DNA of 47,892 nt from a bacterium (GTDB lineage: Bacteria > Auribacterota > JABMQX01), in NCBI GenBank assembly GCA_030691545.1, contig JAUYEE010000234.1, forward strand, positions 1 to 47,892. The letters are read 5' to 3'. The notes below the pieces were generated by a model. The model ran no database searches, had not been told where the DNA came from, and was given only the letters and a program-made list of their open reading frames with translations. The position numbers were made by a program, and so were the translations under genes. This document shows positions 1 through 8,267 of this stretch, one piece after another (the stretch's first letter is position 1; every line of letters starts with the position of its first letter).

Positions 1-169
1 TACGTCCCGCCGCTTCTCCTGTCCCTGCATTTTCATCCTCCTCGATGCGTTCTGTCTCCATACCACACATACGCTCTATCTGCCGAGGAGTATGGCTCAC
101 ATCGTTCTCACAGGGAACATGGGTTGGCCGGGCGCTTACGTAGTAGTAGAGGTAATTGACAGACATCAT
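1..169 (-). CDS. Truncated hypothetical protein, N-terminal 56 residues
   Basis: A minus-strand frame starts at the paired ATG codons ending at 169 and 166 and stays open to the left edge of the window, so only the N-terminus is visible. It begins MMSVNYLYYYVSARPTHV and then becomes acidic and Gly/Ala-rich. I do not recognise the family. It is divergent from the wHTH gene at 284, and the 114 bases between the two starts contain a perfect inverted repeat. No strong ribosome binding site precedes the ATGs. A second possible start at 30, preceded by AGGAGG at 37-42, lies in another frame, so which frame is used is not certain. Confidence 0.45.
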   Translation of the reverse strand, partial: MMSVNYLYYYVSARPTHVPCENDVSHTPRQIERMCGMETERIEEDENAGTGEAAGR

Positions 170-193
170 GGTGTGGAGGTGTCCCCCCACTTG

Positions 194-211
194 TTTTCAA
201 AACGTTGAAAA
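194..211. promoter_or_regulatory. Inverted repeat in divergent intergenic region (candidate operator)
   Basis: TTTTCAA, a 4-base centre, then TTGAAAA form a perfect 7-bp inverted repeat between the truncated minus-strand gene and the wHTH gene at 284. The position suits an operator for the neighbouring HTH protein or a replication-initiator site. Only the symmetry is observed. Confidence 0.35.
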
Positions 212-283
212 TCTTCGCAGAAATTCCGCCAGCCGAGTCCGCATCCGATCAAGAATTTAAGCGCCGCTAACCAATAGTAATCC

Positions 284-913
284 ATGGAGCACCTTGTCCA
301 CGAAGTGGCGCGTCTCGCTCTCCAGGTTCAGATAGACATCGCAGACCTCCGAAACAACTGGTCTCAGTCGAACGAGTCGGTTGAGTCGGTCAGTTCGACA
401 GTGGATATTCTCTCCCGGATTGAGCGGAAGCTCGGGGACGTCCACGGCGACACAAGGGAGCTGATCCGGCGTGTGCCCGAGGATCTCGGTTCTATCTTGG
501 CGGAGCTGAGACGAGCCCTTCTAATCCGGCTCGCGGAAGTCGTGGAAGAGAATCAGTCGAATCACTCGGATGATAAGGGGGAGAAAGACGACACGAATGG
601 GTCAAACCAATCGCTCTCGACGACGGTCAAGTCTCTGACTCCACAGGAGCGGCGTGTCTTCCAGCTTTGCTTCCAATCCGGCTTCCTGACCTACGGCGAG
701 ATTGCTGCGCATCTGGATATCACTCCGTCTGCGGCCAAGAACCTGGTCAACCGCATGCTTCAGTCGGACCGGAAGCGGCCTTTGTTCTCGAAGCAATACC
801 GACATGGGACGGCGAGAGTGGGGATTCAACCAGACTTCGAGAAAAGGATACTGGCAGGAAACTCCCGCGGGAAAAGAGAGCCGCGAAAGCAAATCAAAGC
901 GTCCGCCGTTTAG
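284..913 (+). CDS. Coiled-coil protein with C-terminal winged-helix DNA-binding domain
   Basis: The 209-residue protein has a charged, helical N-terminal half with heptad-like spacing (about 1-100), a polar Ser/Asp/Asn linker (about 100-115), and a C-terminal wHTH (about 116-190). The wHTH starts with SLTPQERRVFQLCF and continues with a recognition-helix-like segment around TPSAAKNLVNRML, resembling MarR-type or sigma region 4-like helices. It probably binds DNA as a coiled-coil oligomer. Its 3' end overlaps that of the Orc1/Cdc6-type gene by 4 bases in convergent orientation. No Shine-Dalgarno sequence precedes the ATG, so it may be leaderless. The DNA-binding call is reasonably safe; the specific role (repressor or partition factor) is inference. 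Confidence 0.7.
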   Translation: MEHLVHEVARLALQVQIDIADLRNNWSQSNESVESVSSTVDILSRIERKLGDVHGDTRELIRRVPEDLGSILAELRRALLIRLAEVVEENQSNHSDDKGEKDDTNGSNQSLSTTVKSLTPQERRVFQLCFQSGFLTYGEIAAHLDITPSAAKNLVNRMLQSDRKRPLFSKQYRHGTARVGIQPDFEKRILAGNSRGKREPRKQIKASAV

Positions 914-1965
914 GGCTGTTCGACTTGCACCATGCGACCGCCTGGTGTCATCGGGCGCGCGGAAATGCGCAGAACTCCAGCGGACGACAACCGACTGAGA
1001 TACTTCGAGAATGTGCGTTTGGCTATGGGTTGTAACTCGCGACCTCGGCAGTACTCACCGTATCGGCGCCGCAGCTCGGTTGTGCCGAGAGGTCCACGTT
1101 GGGCGGCGAGCTCCCAGATGATCTTCTCGTGTTCTGACAAAGCCTCGAATCGCGACCAGCGCTGAATGGCTTGGTGTTGCGGGGAGTACAGATCAATAAG
1201 CTGCGTGTCCAGCGTTTCGCCACCTTTCATTTCAGCAGCGGCGGCAACACGGCGAAGCATCTGGATCGCCGCTCTCGCGTCTCCACCGGCAGCCGATGCG
1301 ATACTCTTCAGATGGTCCGGCGCCCAGGTCCTGGGTGTCAACGCTTGGCGAGCACGGTCAGCGAGAATTTTCTCAATTTCGGACATTGAGTATTCGAGGA
1401 ATTCAATCAGTATGGGATTGAGGCGCGATCGGACGCGCTCATCCAGCATCGCCAGGGCGCGAGTCGAGTTTCCAATACAGATCAAGCCTGTCCGAGGCAG
1501 GTTCAGCAGGCCGTAGATGATCTCTTCCCTTTGCGATGGCATCGGGCGGTCTATTTCGTCGAGGATGATGACGGCAGGTTTGTCGCGGAACGCCTGCTTA
1601 ATTCTCCCGAACTTGAAATTGGTGTCCTGGGCTTCGGACACCAGGACCTTCAGCTCGTCAATGATTCCCTGCAGCACGCTGTAAAGAGTGCGATGTTGCC
1701 AGCAATTGACATAAACACCGATTCGCTGCGACCCTGAAGCACAAACGTCGTCCATCACCCAACGCGCCACAGTTGTCTTTCCCGTTCCCGGCGGGCCGTA
1801 AAGCGACGCGTTCATTGGCTCTTCACCTCGCAGCATAGGATGAAGGCACGCGCGGAGTCTCGCCATCTGTGTTTCCCTTCCGAGAGGCTCGCCGTCGAAA
1901 TTCTCGTCGCTGAGGAGTCTGCCATTGCAGATAATCCGTTCCTGGCTTGTCTCGATGTCCGACAT
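910..1965 (-). CDS. Orc1/Cdc6-type AAA+ ATPase
   Basis: The 351-residue protein has a Walker A GPPGTGKTT near residues 57-65, a Walker B IILDEID near 137-143, a sensor-1-like GNSTR segment near 165, a sensor-2 arginine region GGDARAAIQMLRR near 225, and a C-terminal winged helix. This is the layout of the Orc1/Cdc6 initiators of archaea and of many archaeal plasmids, where the protein binds origin repeats and loads the helicase. Bacteria normally use DnaA. The start chosen is the ATG at 1965, because AGGTGA lies 8 bases upstream; an in-frame ATG at 1977 would place the ribosome site inside the gene. It may instead be an AAA+ regulator of the same clade serving a mobile element. The family is well supported, the replication role is inferred. 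Confidence 0.8.
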   Translation of the reverse strand: MSDIETSQERIICNGRLLSDENFDGEPLGRETQMARLRACLHPMLRGEEPMNASLYGPPGTGKTTVARWVMDDVCASGSQRIGVYVNCWQHRTLYSVLQGIIDELKVLVSEAQDTNFKFGRIKQAFRDKPAVIILDEIDRPMPSQREEIIYGLLNLPRTGLICIGNSTRALAMLDERVRSRLNPILIEFLEYSMSEIEKILADRARQALTPRTWAPDHLKSIASAAGGDARAAIQMLRRVAAAAEMKGGETLDTQLIDLYSPQHQAIQRWSRFEALSEHEKIIWELAAQRGPLGTTELRRRYGEYCRGRELQPIAKRTFSKYLSRLSSAGVLRISARPMTPGGRMVQVEQP

Positions 1966-2374
1966 CACGTGAATCACCTGCGGCGGCGAATGCGGGTCTG
2001 ACCAAGCAGGTTGTCGCCACCTGAGAGTAGTATTTGTCCGAAAGGTTTATAAAGCTTTCGGTGGACCCGTAACGAGGCATGTGCCTCACATAGGCCCTCA
2101 GGCTGGCCTTTGGGTCAGGATGGCAACCTCGCGGCCTTCTCGGACGGGGGACTTCGCCGACGGCCACCTCCGCGATGGTTCACCGCATCTACGGTCCATC
2201 AGCCGCGAATCTGCGAGAATTTGGGTGCCGGCGAACTCCGCGGAGAATGGTTTTTTGTGCTGGATTGCACAAGAGCCCGCGCGATACACTCGGTGCCTTG
2301 ATAGCTGCTCGCGGGTCTGAGTTTCAAACCGGAGAAACGAACCAGGCGCACTCGTACCTAAAGGAGCGACGGAG
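1966..2374. other. Divergent intergenic region between the AAA+ initiator and the beta-helix gene
   Basis: About 400 bases without a convincing gene. It must hold promoters for both directions. The clearest structure is the inverted repeat at 2038-2061. A ribosome binding site (AAGGAG) ends the region just before 2375. No tandem origin repeats were recognised. Confidence 0.6.
2038..2061. promoter_or_regulatory. Inverted repeat with A/T-rich centre upstream of the Orc1/Cdc6-type gene
   Basis: CCGAAAG at 2038-2044 and CTTTCGG at 2055-2061 are perfect inverted arms around the 10-base centre GTTTATAAAG. The position, about 75 bases upstream of the AAA+ gene start, suits an operator, an initiator-binding site or an A/T-rich unwinding point. 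No function is shown by the sequence alone. Confidence 0.35.
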
Positions 2375-5300
2375 ATGGGGAAGATTTCCTTTCTCGTGGT
2401 GGTTTCGTTTGTGGTTCTTGCATTGGTCCCGGTTTGGGGATCAACCTGGTACGTGGACAATTCCGTTGGATCGTCGGGCGATGGGGCGACGTGGAAGACC
2501 GCCTTCAAAACAATCCAGGAAGGGATTAATGCGGCATCTGGCGGGGACACCATCATCGTCGCCGAGGGGATGTACGCCGAAAACATCCAGTTCAACGGTA
2601 AGAACGTCGTCCTCACGAGTACCGATCCCCTCGACCCCAGTGTCGTCGCCAACACCATCATTGACGGCAACAAGGCCGGGTCAGTCGTCACGTTCTCCGG
2701 CACAGAGAACGAGACCTGTGTCCTCTCCGGCTTCACGATTCGCAACGGGAGCGGCGTGCCAACAGCCATGCCCTGGGTCGATATTAGAGCAACGGGCGGG
2801 GGAGTCTGCGGAGGTACATGGGAGAGGCGAACGTTGGCGGCAGTCGGGCACAACGTGATTGTCCAAAACTCTGCGGAGTACGGGGGCGGGCTCGCCTACT
2901 GTGACGGCATGATCCTGAACAACACCATAACCGAAAACTCGAAGCCCTATGCCCTGGCAGGCGGCGGCGGGCTCTGGGACTGCGACGGAACCATCCAGGG
3001 CAACAGAATATCTGCAAACCACGCAGGTGGCGGGGGGGGCCTCTGTGACTGCGACGGAACCATCCAAAACAACATCATAGACAGAAACTCGGCCGGCATG
3101 GATGGGGGCGGCCTGGCCAACTGCGACGGCACCGTGCAGAACAACACGATAGCTGGAAATTCTGCTGGGAGGTACGGCGCGGGCCTCTATCAATGCGACG
3201 GCGCCTTGCGCAACTCGGTCGTCTGGGGGAACAGGACTGATGCGGGGGGGGCGCAGCTCTATTTGTGCTCCAGGCCAACCCACTGTTGCATCGAAGGGTC
3301 GAACGAGGGGGGCAAGGGCAACATCACGACCGACCCTCTCTTCGTTGACGGGCCGGGGGGCGCTTATCACCTTCGAGGCAGTTCCCCGTGCATAGACGCT
3401 GGGGTGAACTTCTATTGGTTCCCATGGCCCCAGCGAGACTTCGCTGGCAATTGTCGTCTGCACGGTCCCCGCGTGGACATGGGGTGCTTTGAGCACGGTT
3501 CATCGCCGGACTCGGACGGCGATTTGCTGCCGGACGCGCAAGAGGTCGCACGACTAACCGACCCACAGGTCGGTGACACTGACGGGGATGGTCTTTGTGA
3601 TGGTCTCGAAGTTCTGAGGAGTAGCAGCCCCCAAACGCCCACACGTCCGTCCGTGCTACATGTCCCCGGGACGTTCCCCAGAATCCAGGAAGCCTTGTGT
3701 CTTGCGGTAAGTGGCGACGAGATTATCGTCGCTCCTGGAACCTACTTCGAGAACCTTCAGTTTTCGGGCGCCGACGTCGTCTTGCGGAGTTCCGATCCCT
3801 CTGACCCGGCTGTGGTGGCCGGAACAGTCATAGATGGTGAGGGGGCGGGTTCGGTCATCCGTCTCACCGGGGGAGAGACCGAGTCGTGCGTCATTTCCGG
3901 ATTCACTATTCGCAACGGCAGGGCCAGCGCGGGAGCTGGAATCTGCGGCGGCACGTATTTCCAGCCTACCCGGGCCTTGATCGAGAGGAACACGATCACG
4001 GCGAACGTTTCGATTTGGGCTGGGGGGGGGTGGTCTGGCCGCCTGCGACGGCACAATCCAGGAAAACACAATTAGTGGGAATCGCGCCATAGTCGGCGGG
4101 GGATTGGCTGGCTGCGGCGGCACGATCCGCAGGAACGCGGTCAGGGGGAATTTGGGGCAGGAGAGAGGGGGCGGATTGATTGGATGCAGCGGGACAATCG
4201 AGAGCAATACCATCTGCGCAAACTCAGCCTATGAAGGCGCGGGGCTGCACGACTGCCGGGGAACAATGCGGAACAACACGATCTGTGCAAACACGGCTCA
4301 AATGCGTGGCGGCGGGTTACGCAAATGTCCAGGGGTCATCAGCAACTGCATCATCTGGGGAAATACGGCCCCGCTGGGGCCGGAGTTTGATCAGTCCAGC
4401 GTGCCCGCGTTTTCGTGCATCCAAGACTGGACCGGAGGCGGCGAAGGGAACAGCGCTCTGAACCCGCGTTTCGTGGACCCCGACGGGCCTGACAATAATC
4501 CAGAGACTTGGGAGGATAACGATTACCGGCTGTTGCCGGATTCGCCGTGCATTGACGCAGGGAAAAACGAGGACTGGATGTGGGGGGCAGCTGACCTTGA
4601 CGGCAATCAACGGATTTGGCATGGGAAAGTGTCCTTGACGGTGGACATGGGGGCGTACGAGTACGGCTCGCAGGCCACGAGCCTCACAAATGCGAGGGCC
4701 TTGCAGCACGAGGATTCGATGCTTGTGGATGTGTATTACGAGGTCTACGCCGTCGGTCCGGAGGTGATGACTGTTTCTTTCAGCGTTTCCAGCGATGGCG
4801 GAGCAACTTGGAGCGTTCCGGTAGTGACCGCAACTGGGGAGGTGGGACCCGGCGTCGCGCAAGGACGCCAATCCTTCACTTGGAATGCCGGCGTGGACTA
4901 CGCGGGCAGGTACTCGACGACGATGATGGTGAAGGTGACTGCGACGGACGGTCTTCATGCGCCCGCCTCGGCAACGTCTCCGGTTTTCACACTCGACACG
5001 CGCAATTTCATGTTCAGAGATGATTTTGATGGGACGCGGCGTCCAGAGTGGTCTTTCTACGTGCCTAAACCGGGCCCTGAGGAGTCGTTCGAGGATGCCG
5101 GCAGGTGGACCCTCAACATTCCGTCGAGCACCGGCGTCTACAACCACTGGGACAACGAAGACAGCGCGCCAATGCTTCTGCTGAATATCTCGGGCGTAAA
5201 TCAGGATGGCGACTTCACCATTGAGACCCACTTGGCCTGGGATGGCGGCGGAATCAACAGTCCGTTTCATGCGGGCATCTGCGTCTACTTTGGCCAGTTC

Positions 5301-7097
5301 GACGCCATTTACTGGGGGCCCTACACGGGCACCGTTTTGCGGGCTGAGAGGTCAGGATACTGGCTTCCACTGTGCGAGGTGCCGTATACCAGTCAGGATG
5401 TGTACCTACGTGTTTGTCGGATTGATGACACGTATCACTTTCTATACTCTTCCGATCCCTTAACCGGATGGAAATGGGCCGGCGGGCTCGAGGCGGCAGG
5501 AACTCCAATTAAGGTTGGTCTGATAGGAAAGACGTGGGGAGGCACATTGTGGGACGTCAAGATCAGCTTCGATTACCTGATGGTGCAGATACCGCCGACT
5601 CGGGTGGTCCGTGCGCCTTATTATTCTCAAGGCGGGACTAAGTGGTGCGCAATCGTGAGCGCCCAGATGGCCCTGAAATACTTCGGGATCGAGAAGGAGA
5701 TGTCGGAGATCGCGAAATACTTCAATAAGGATATGAACCAAGGTTTGACGGGACCGGAGATCACCGGGGTTGTTCCCCCCTCTTCCCCATCTCTGCCGAA
5801 ATACCTCTCAAGATTGAGCCTGTCCCACGAGGTCTTCTTGCCGGGATTACTTCCAAGGCCGCTTGGAGAGCTGCGCCAGTCTCTTGGCATGCGTATCTCC
5901 ACCGGTTGTCCCGTTCTCCTGAGTTGCCCAACGATCCAGCATACGGTTCTTGTTGTGGGAGTTGACGGTGACACCATTTACGTGAACGACCCGTCGGGGG
6001 CTTTCTTGTGCGCCGCCTCACCGAGCCAAGGGGAATGCTCTGGAGATTTTGAGCGTCTCGTCTGCTTGCGTGTGCCTTGGGAGGATTTCCAGGAGCGTAT
6101 TTACAGCGGCTATGAGTACGGAATAGCAGTAACTGCTCCACGGCGCAACGATGTACCGGCGATCACGCTGGAATTCGCTCCAGGTTCGGCCAATTCGTGG
6201 TTCAACCCGGACCCGACGGGCGACACTGGATCGCTTTACATCTCTCCGGACGGGACCGCTGCTTTTGGCTACAAGTGGATGGAGGACAGGGCGGATCGCC
6301 ACCCCACAAGCTCGCTGTGGGGGAAAAGGGTCCTTTCCTCAGACTTCCTGCGGCCCCCGGAGTTCCTCTCCGTGTGGAACGCAACGGACGGACCAGCACA
6401 GGCGGAGTTGGCTGTGTTCTTAGAACGCACGCGGGATGGAGCCGAGGTATTTACCCCGTACCAGACGGGGGTCGACCTCAAGAATAAAAGCAAGCAGTTT
6501 CGGCCATTTGAGGACGGGCTGATCCCATGGAAGTGGTATGAGCTGTCCGGGCTTCAGGCAGGCCAGTATCGAATTCGTGTCGAAATGTCCGAGGGAGAAA
6601 GGTGCATCGATTCCTTGGAGTTGCGGTTCTACCTGGCACTTGATGATGCGGGACCAGTCGATACTGACGGCGATGGAATTTCCGATGACATTGATCCAGA
6701 CGATGACAATGACGGGCTGAATGACCTCGAGGAGGAGACGGGGACGGACGACTGGGGAACCGCGTTGAACCCGCGGGGTAAAATCACCGACCCTTTGGAC
6801 GCGGACACTGACCACGATGGGCAAGACGATGGTGCAGAGAGTCTGGCTGGCACCGACCCGGCGGATTCTGAGTCCGTGTTCGCCCTGACGCAAGTCTCCG
6901 TTGGAGAAGGCGGTTCAAACCTGAAGTGGAACTCCTTCGCTACGAGGTCTTACCAGGTGTGGCACAGCCAGGACATGCTTTCGTGGACGCTTGTGTCCGG
7001 CGCGATACCCGGTGGCCTTGGAAGCATCACAGAGTGGAGCGAGGCTGTTCCACGTGGCACGCCCCAGGGTTATTTCAGGGTCGAGGTTCTGCCGTAG
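2375..7097 (+). pseudogene. Giant secreted beta-helix / C39-like protease protein, interrupted by one frameshift
   Basis: Two open frames (2375-4075 and 4104-7097) form one protein of about 1573 residues if one G is removed from the nine-G run at 4022-4030. The beta-helix repeat pattern (GGGL-CDGTIQNN-I--N) then continues without a break. Order: signal peptide (1-22); parallel beta-helix with NosD-like turns (about 25-375); calcium-binding thrombospondin-3-like DSDGD/DTDGDG repeats (about 378-412); second beta-helix (about 420-760); beta-sandwich (about 878-1070, LamG/DUF1349-like); a papain-like C39_2-type domain with Cys 1091 in KWCAIVSAQMA, His 1189 in IQHTVLVVGVD and NDPSG after it; a second thrombospondin-3 set near 1428; and a C-terminal beta domain. 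AAGGAG precedes the ATG. It is probably secreted and cell-surface bound. The frameshift may be a sequencing error, a real mutation or phase variation. Confidence 0.8.
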
Positions 7098-7412
7098 GGC
7101 TGCGGTTAGCGGCGCCCCGGGCACCCATTGCCACAGGCATTGACGTGGGGAGTTAGAGCCCCGGCGGGCTTGCGCGAAAAGTGTCGACGCTGGTCAGGGG
7201 GCCACGCCATCGACCCGCAGAGCTCCTTTGTGTCCCTTTGCTTCCGATGTGTTGAGCTGCCACGCGCTCCTGGCAGTCGGAACCGCGAGTGACACCACGC
7301 CGTGACCATCCGACGGCAAAGAATACCTTCCGCTCGGCGCCTAAAGTGGTTGGGCACGATTGGCATCGTGCGCGAACGATACGCTTTTCAAATCTCCCGC
7401 CAAGAGAACTCC
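7098..7412. other. Intergenic region, no gene seen
   Basis: About 315 bases of GC-rich DNA between the beta-helix gene and the small protein gene at 7413. An in-frame extension of the latter could begin as early as 7302, but it is Arg-rich and lacks a ribosome binding site. No strong terminator or promoter was recognised. Confidence 0.5.
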
Positions 7413-7772
7413 ATGGATCGCTCTTCCTCCCTTGGCAGCTTCGCGAAAGAATGGGCGACCTACTTGGAGGGGCACGGGCACTCGGTGAGGCAGTTGTCCC
7501 GTGCACCGAAGATAGTGACCTCGCGAAATGGGCAAGGGAAGCTGTATCGGTGGGTCTTGTGGCAGGCAGAACGTGACCCTTTCTTGTTGGCGCCGAGCGA
7601 TCGCAGGGAGATTCGGCGACAAGCACGCCTGGGGAAAAGCACAAACGCGAGGACCTACATCGTGGCTCGGTTTGAAGAGCCAACGTGCAAGGTCATCGTG
7701 ATGCCTGTCGCGAAGGCTCTCAAGGCAAAGCGACTGAGTCCGGACAAAGGAGGGATTCCCTGGCGTTATTAA
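7413..7772 (+). CDS. Conserved-looking small protein of unknown function, upstream of HerA
   Basis: The 119-residue basic protein begins MDRSSSLGSFAKEWATYL. It has an alpha/beta-looking middle (KIVTSRNGQGKLYRWVLW) and a C-terminal strand-rich part (TYIVARFEEPTCKVIVMP) ending in KGGIPWRY. The dense aromatic and charged pattern looks like a conserved globular domain, and the size is that of small nuclease or nucleic-acid-binding proteins, but I see no catalytic motif. The ATG at 7413 is preferred to 7302 because the upstream extension looks non-coding. It lies just ahead of the coiled-coil and HerA genes in the same direction and may belong to that unit. Function unknown. Confidence 0.65.
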   Translation: MDRSSSLGSFAKEWATYLEGHGHSVRQLSRAPKIVTSRNGQGKLYRWVLWQAERDPFLLAPSDRREIRRQARLGKSTNARTYIVARFEEPTCKVIVMPVAKALKAKRLSPDKGGIPWRY

Positions 7773-7805
7773 ACCCCGCAACTGCGGGTAGGAGTGCCAT
7801 TGGGC

Positions 7806-8267
7806 ATGGCCGAAAAAGAGGGCAACGGGGTAAGGAAGAGAAGCGATTCCAGAGGTTCCTTTCTCGAGGCGACTGGAGATGATAGGCCACAGCACAATGA
7901 CAGCGCGGTGACCGGCATTCTTGATGAGCGGATCGAGAATCTTCGCGAAGCCATTGAGGAGATTGATGACGCGCTGGCGGGTCGCAAGACGCTCAACAGG
8001 GAATTCATCCAGCAGATCGATGCGGAAGCCGAAGAGGTGAAACGGCATCTGAACATGCTCCAGCCTCCGTGGAAGACGGGGTTTTATCCTGAAGTCGAGT
8101 TTCTACGTCTCAGTTTCCACAAGAGCCTGACGAGCCGGGCGAAGGAGCGGCGCACGGAAGAGCTGAAGTACTGGGAGAACGGCGTCAACCTGGCGAAGGA
8201 GAAACGGAAGTTTCTTGATGAGTACAAGGCGCTGCAGGCCACGCGCAGGAGGTTGAGGGGACCATGA
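7806..8267 (+). CDS. Coiled-coil protein co-encoded with HerA ATPase
   Basis: The 153-residue protein is dominated by two long charged helices (about 40-80 and 110-150) with heptad spacing, separated by a short segment PPWKTGFYPEVEFLRLS. It ends RRLRGP, and its stop codon overlaps the start of the HerA gene by 4 bases (ATGA), so the two are almost surely translated together. Starts are possible at GTG 7794, TTG 7800 and ATG 7806; AGGAG at 7790-7794 fits TTG 7800 or ATG 7806 best. HerA-type pumps usually work with a co-encoded partner, and this protein could be a structural adaptor of the hexamer. That role is inferred from position only. Confidence 0.7.
   Translation: MAEKEGNGVRKRSDSRGSFLEATGDDRPQHNDSAVTGILDERIENLREAIEEIDDALAGRKTLNREFIQQIDAEAEEVKRHLNMLQPPWKTGFYPEVEFLRLSFHKSLTSRAKERRTEELKYWENGVNLAKEKRKFLDEYKALQATRRRLRGP

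Noticed and set aside
2681..3496. Minus-strand frame of 271 codons in the beta-helix gene
   Set aside because: Regular repeats in the beta-helix DNA create long open antisense frames; translation is meaningless Val/Pro/Ala repeats.
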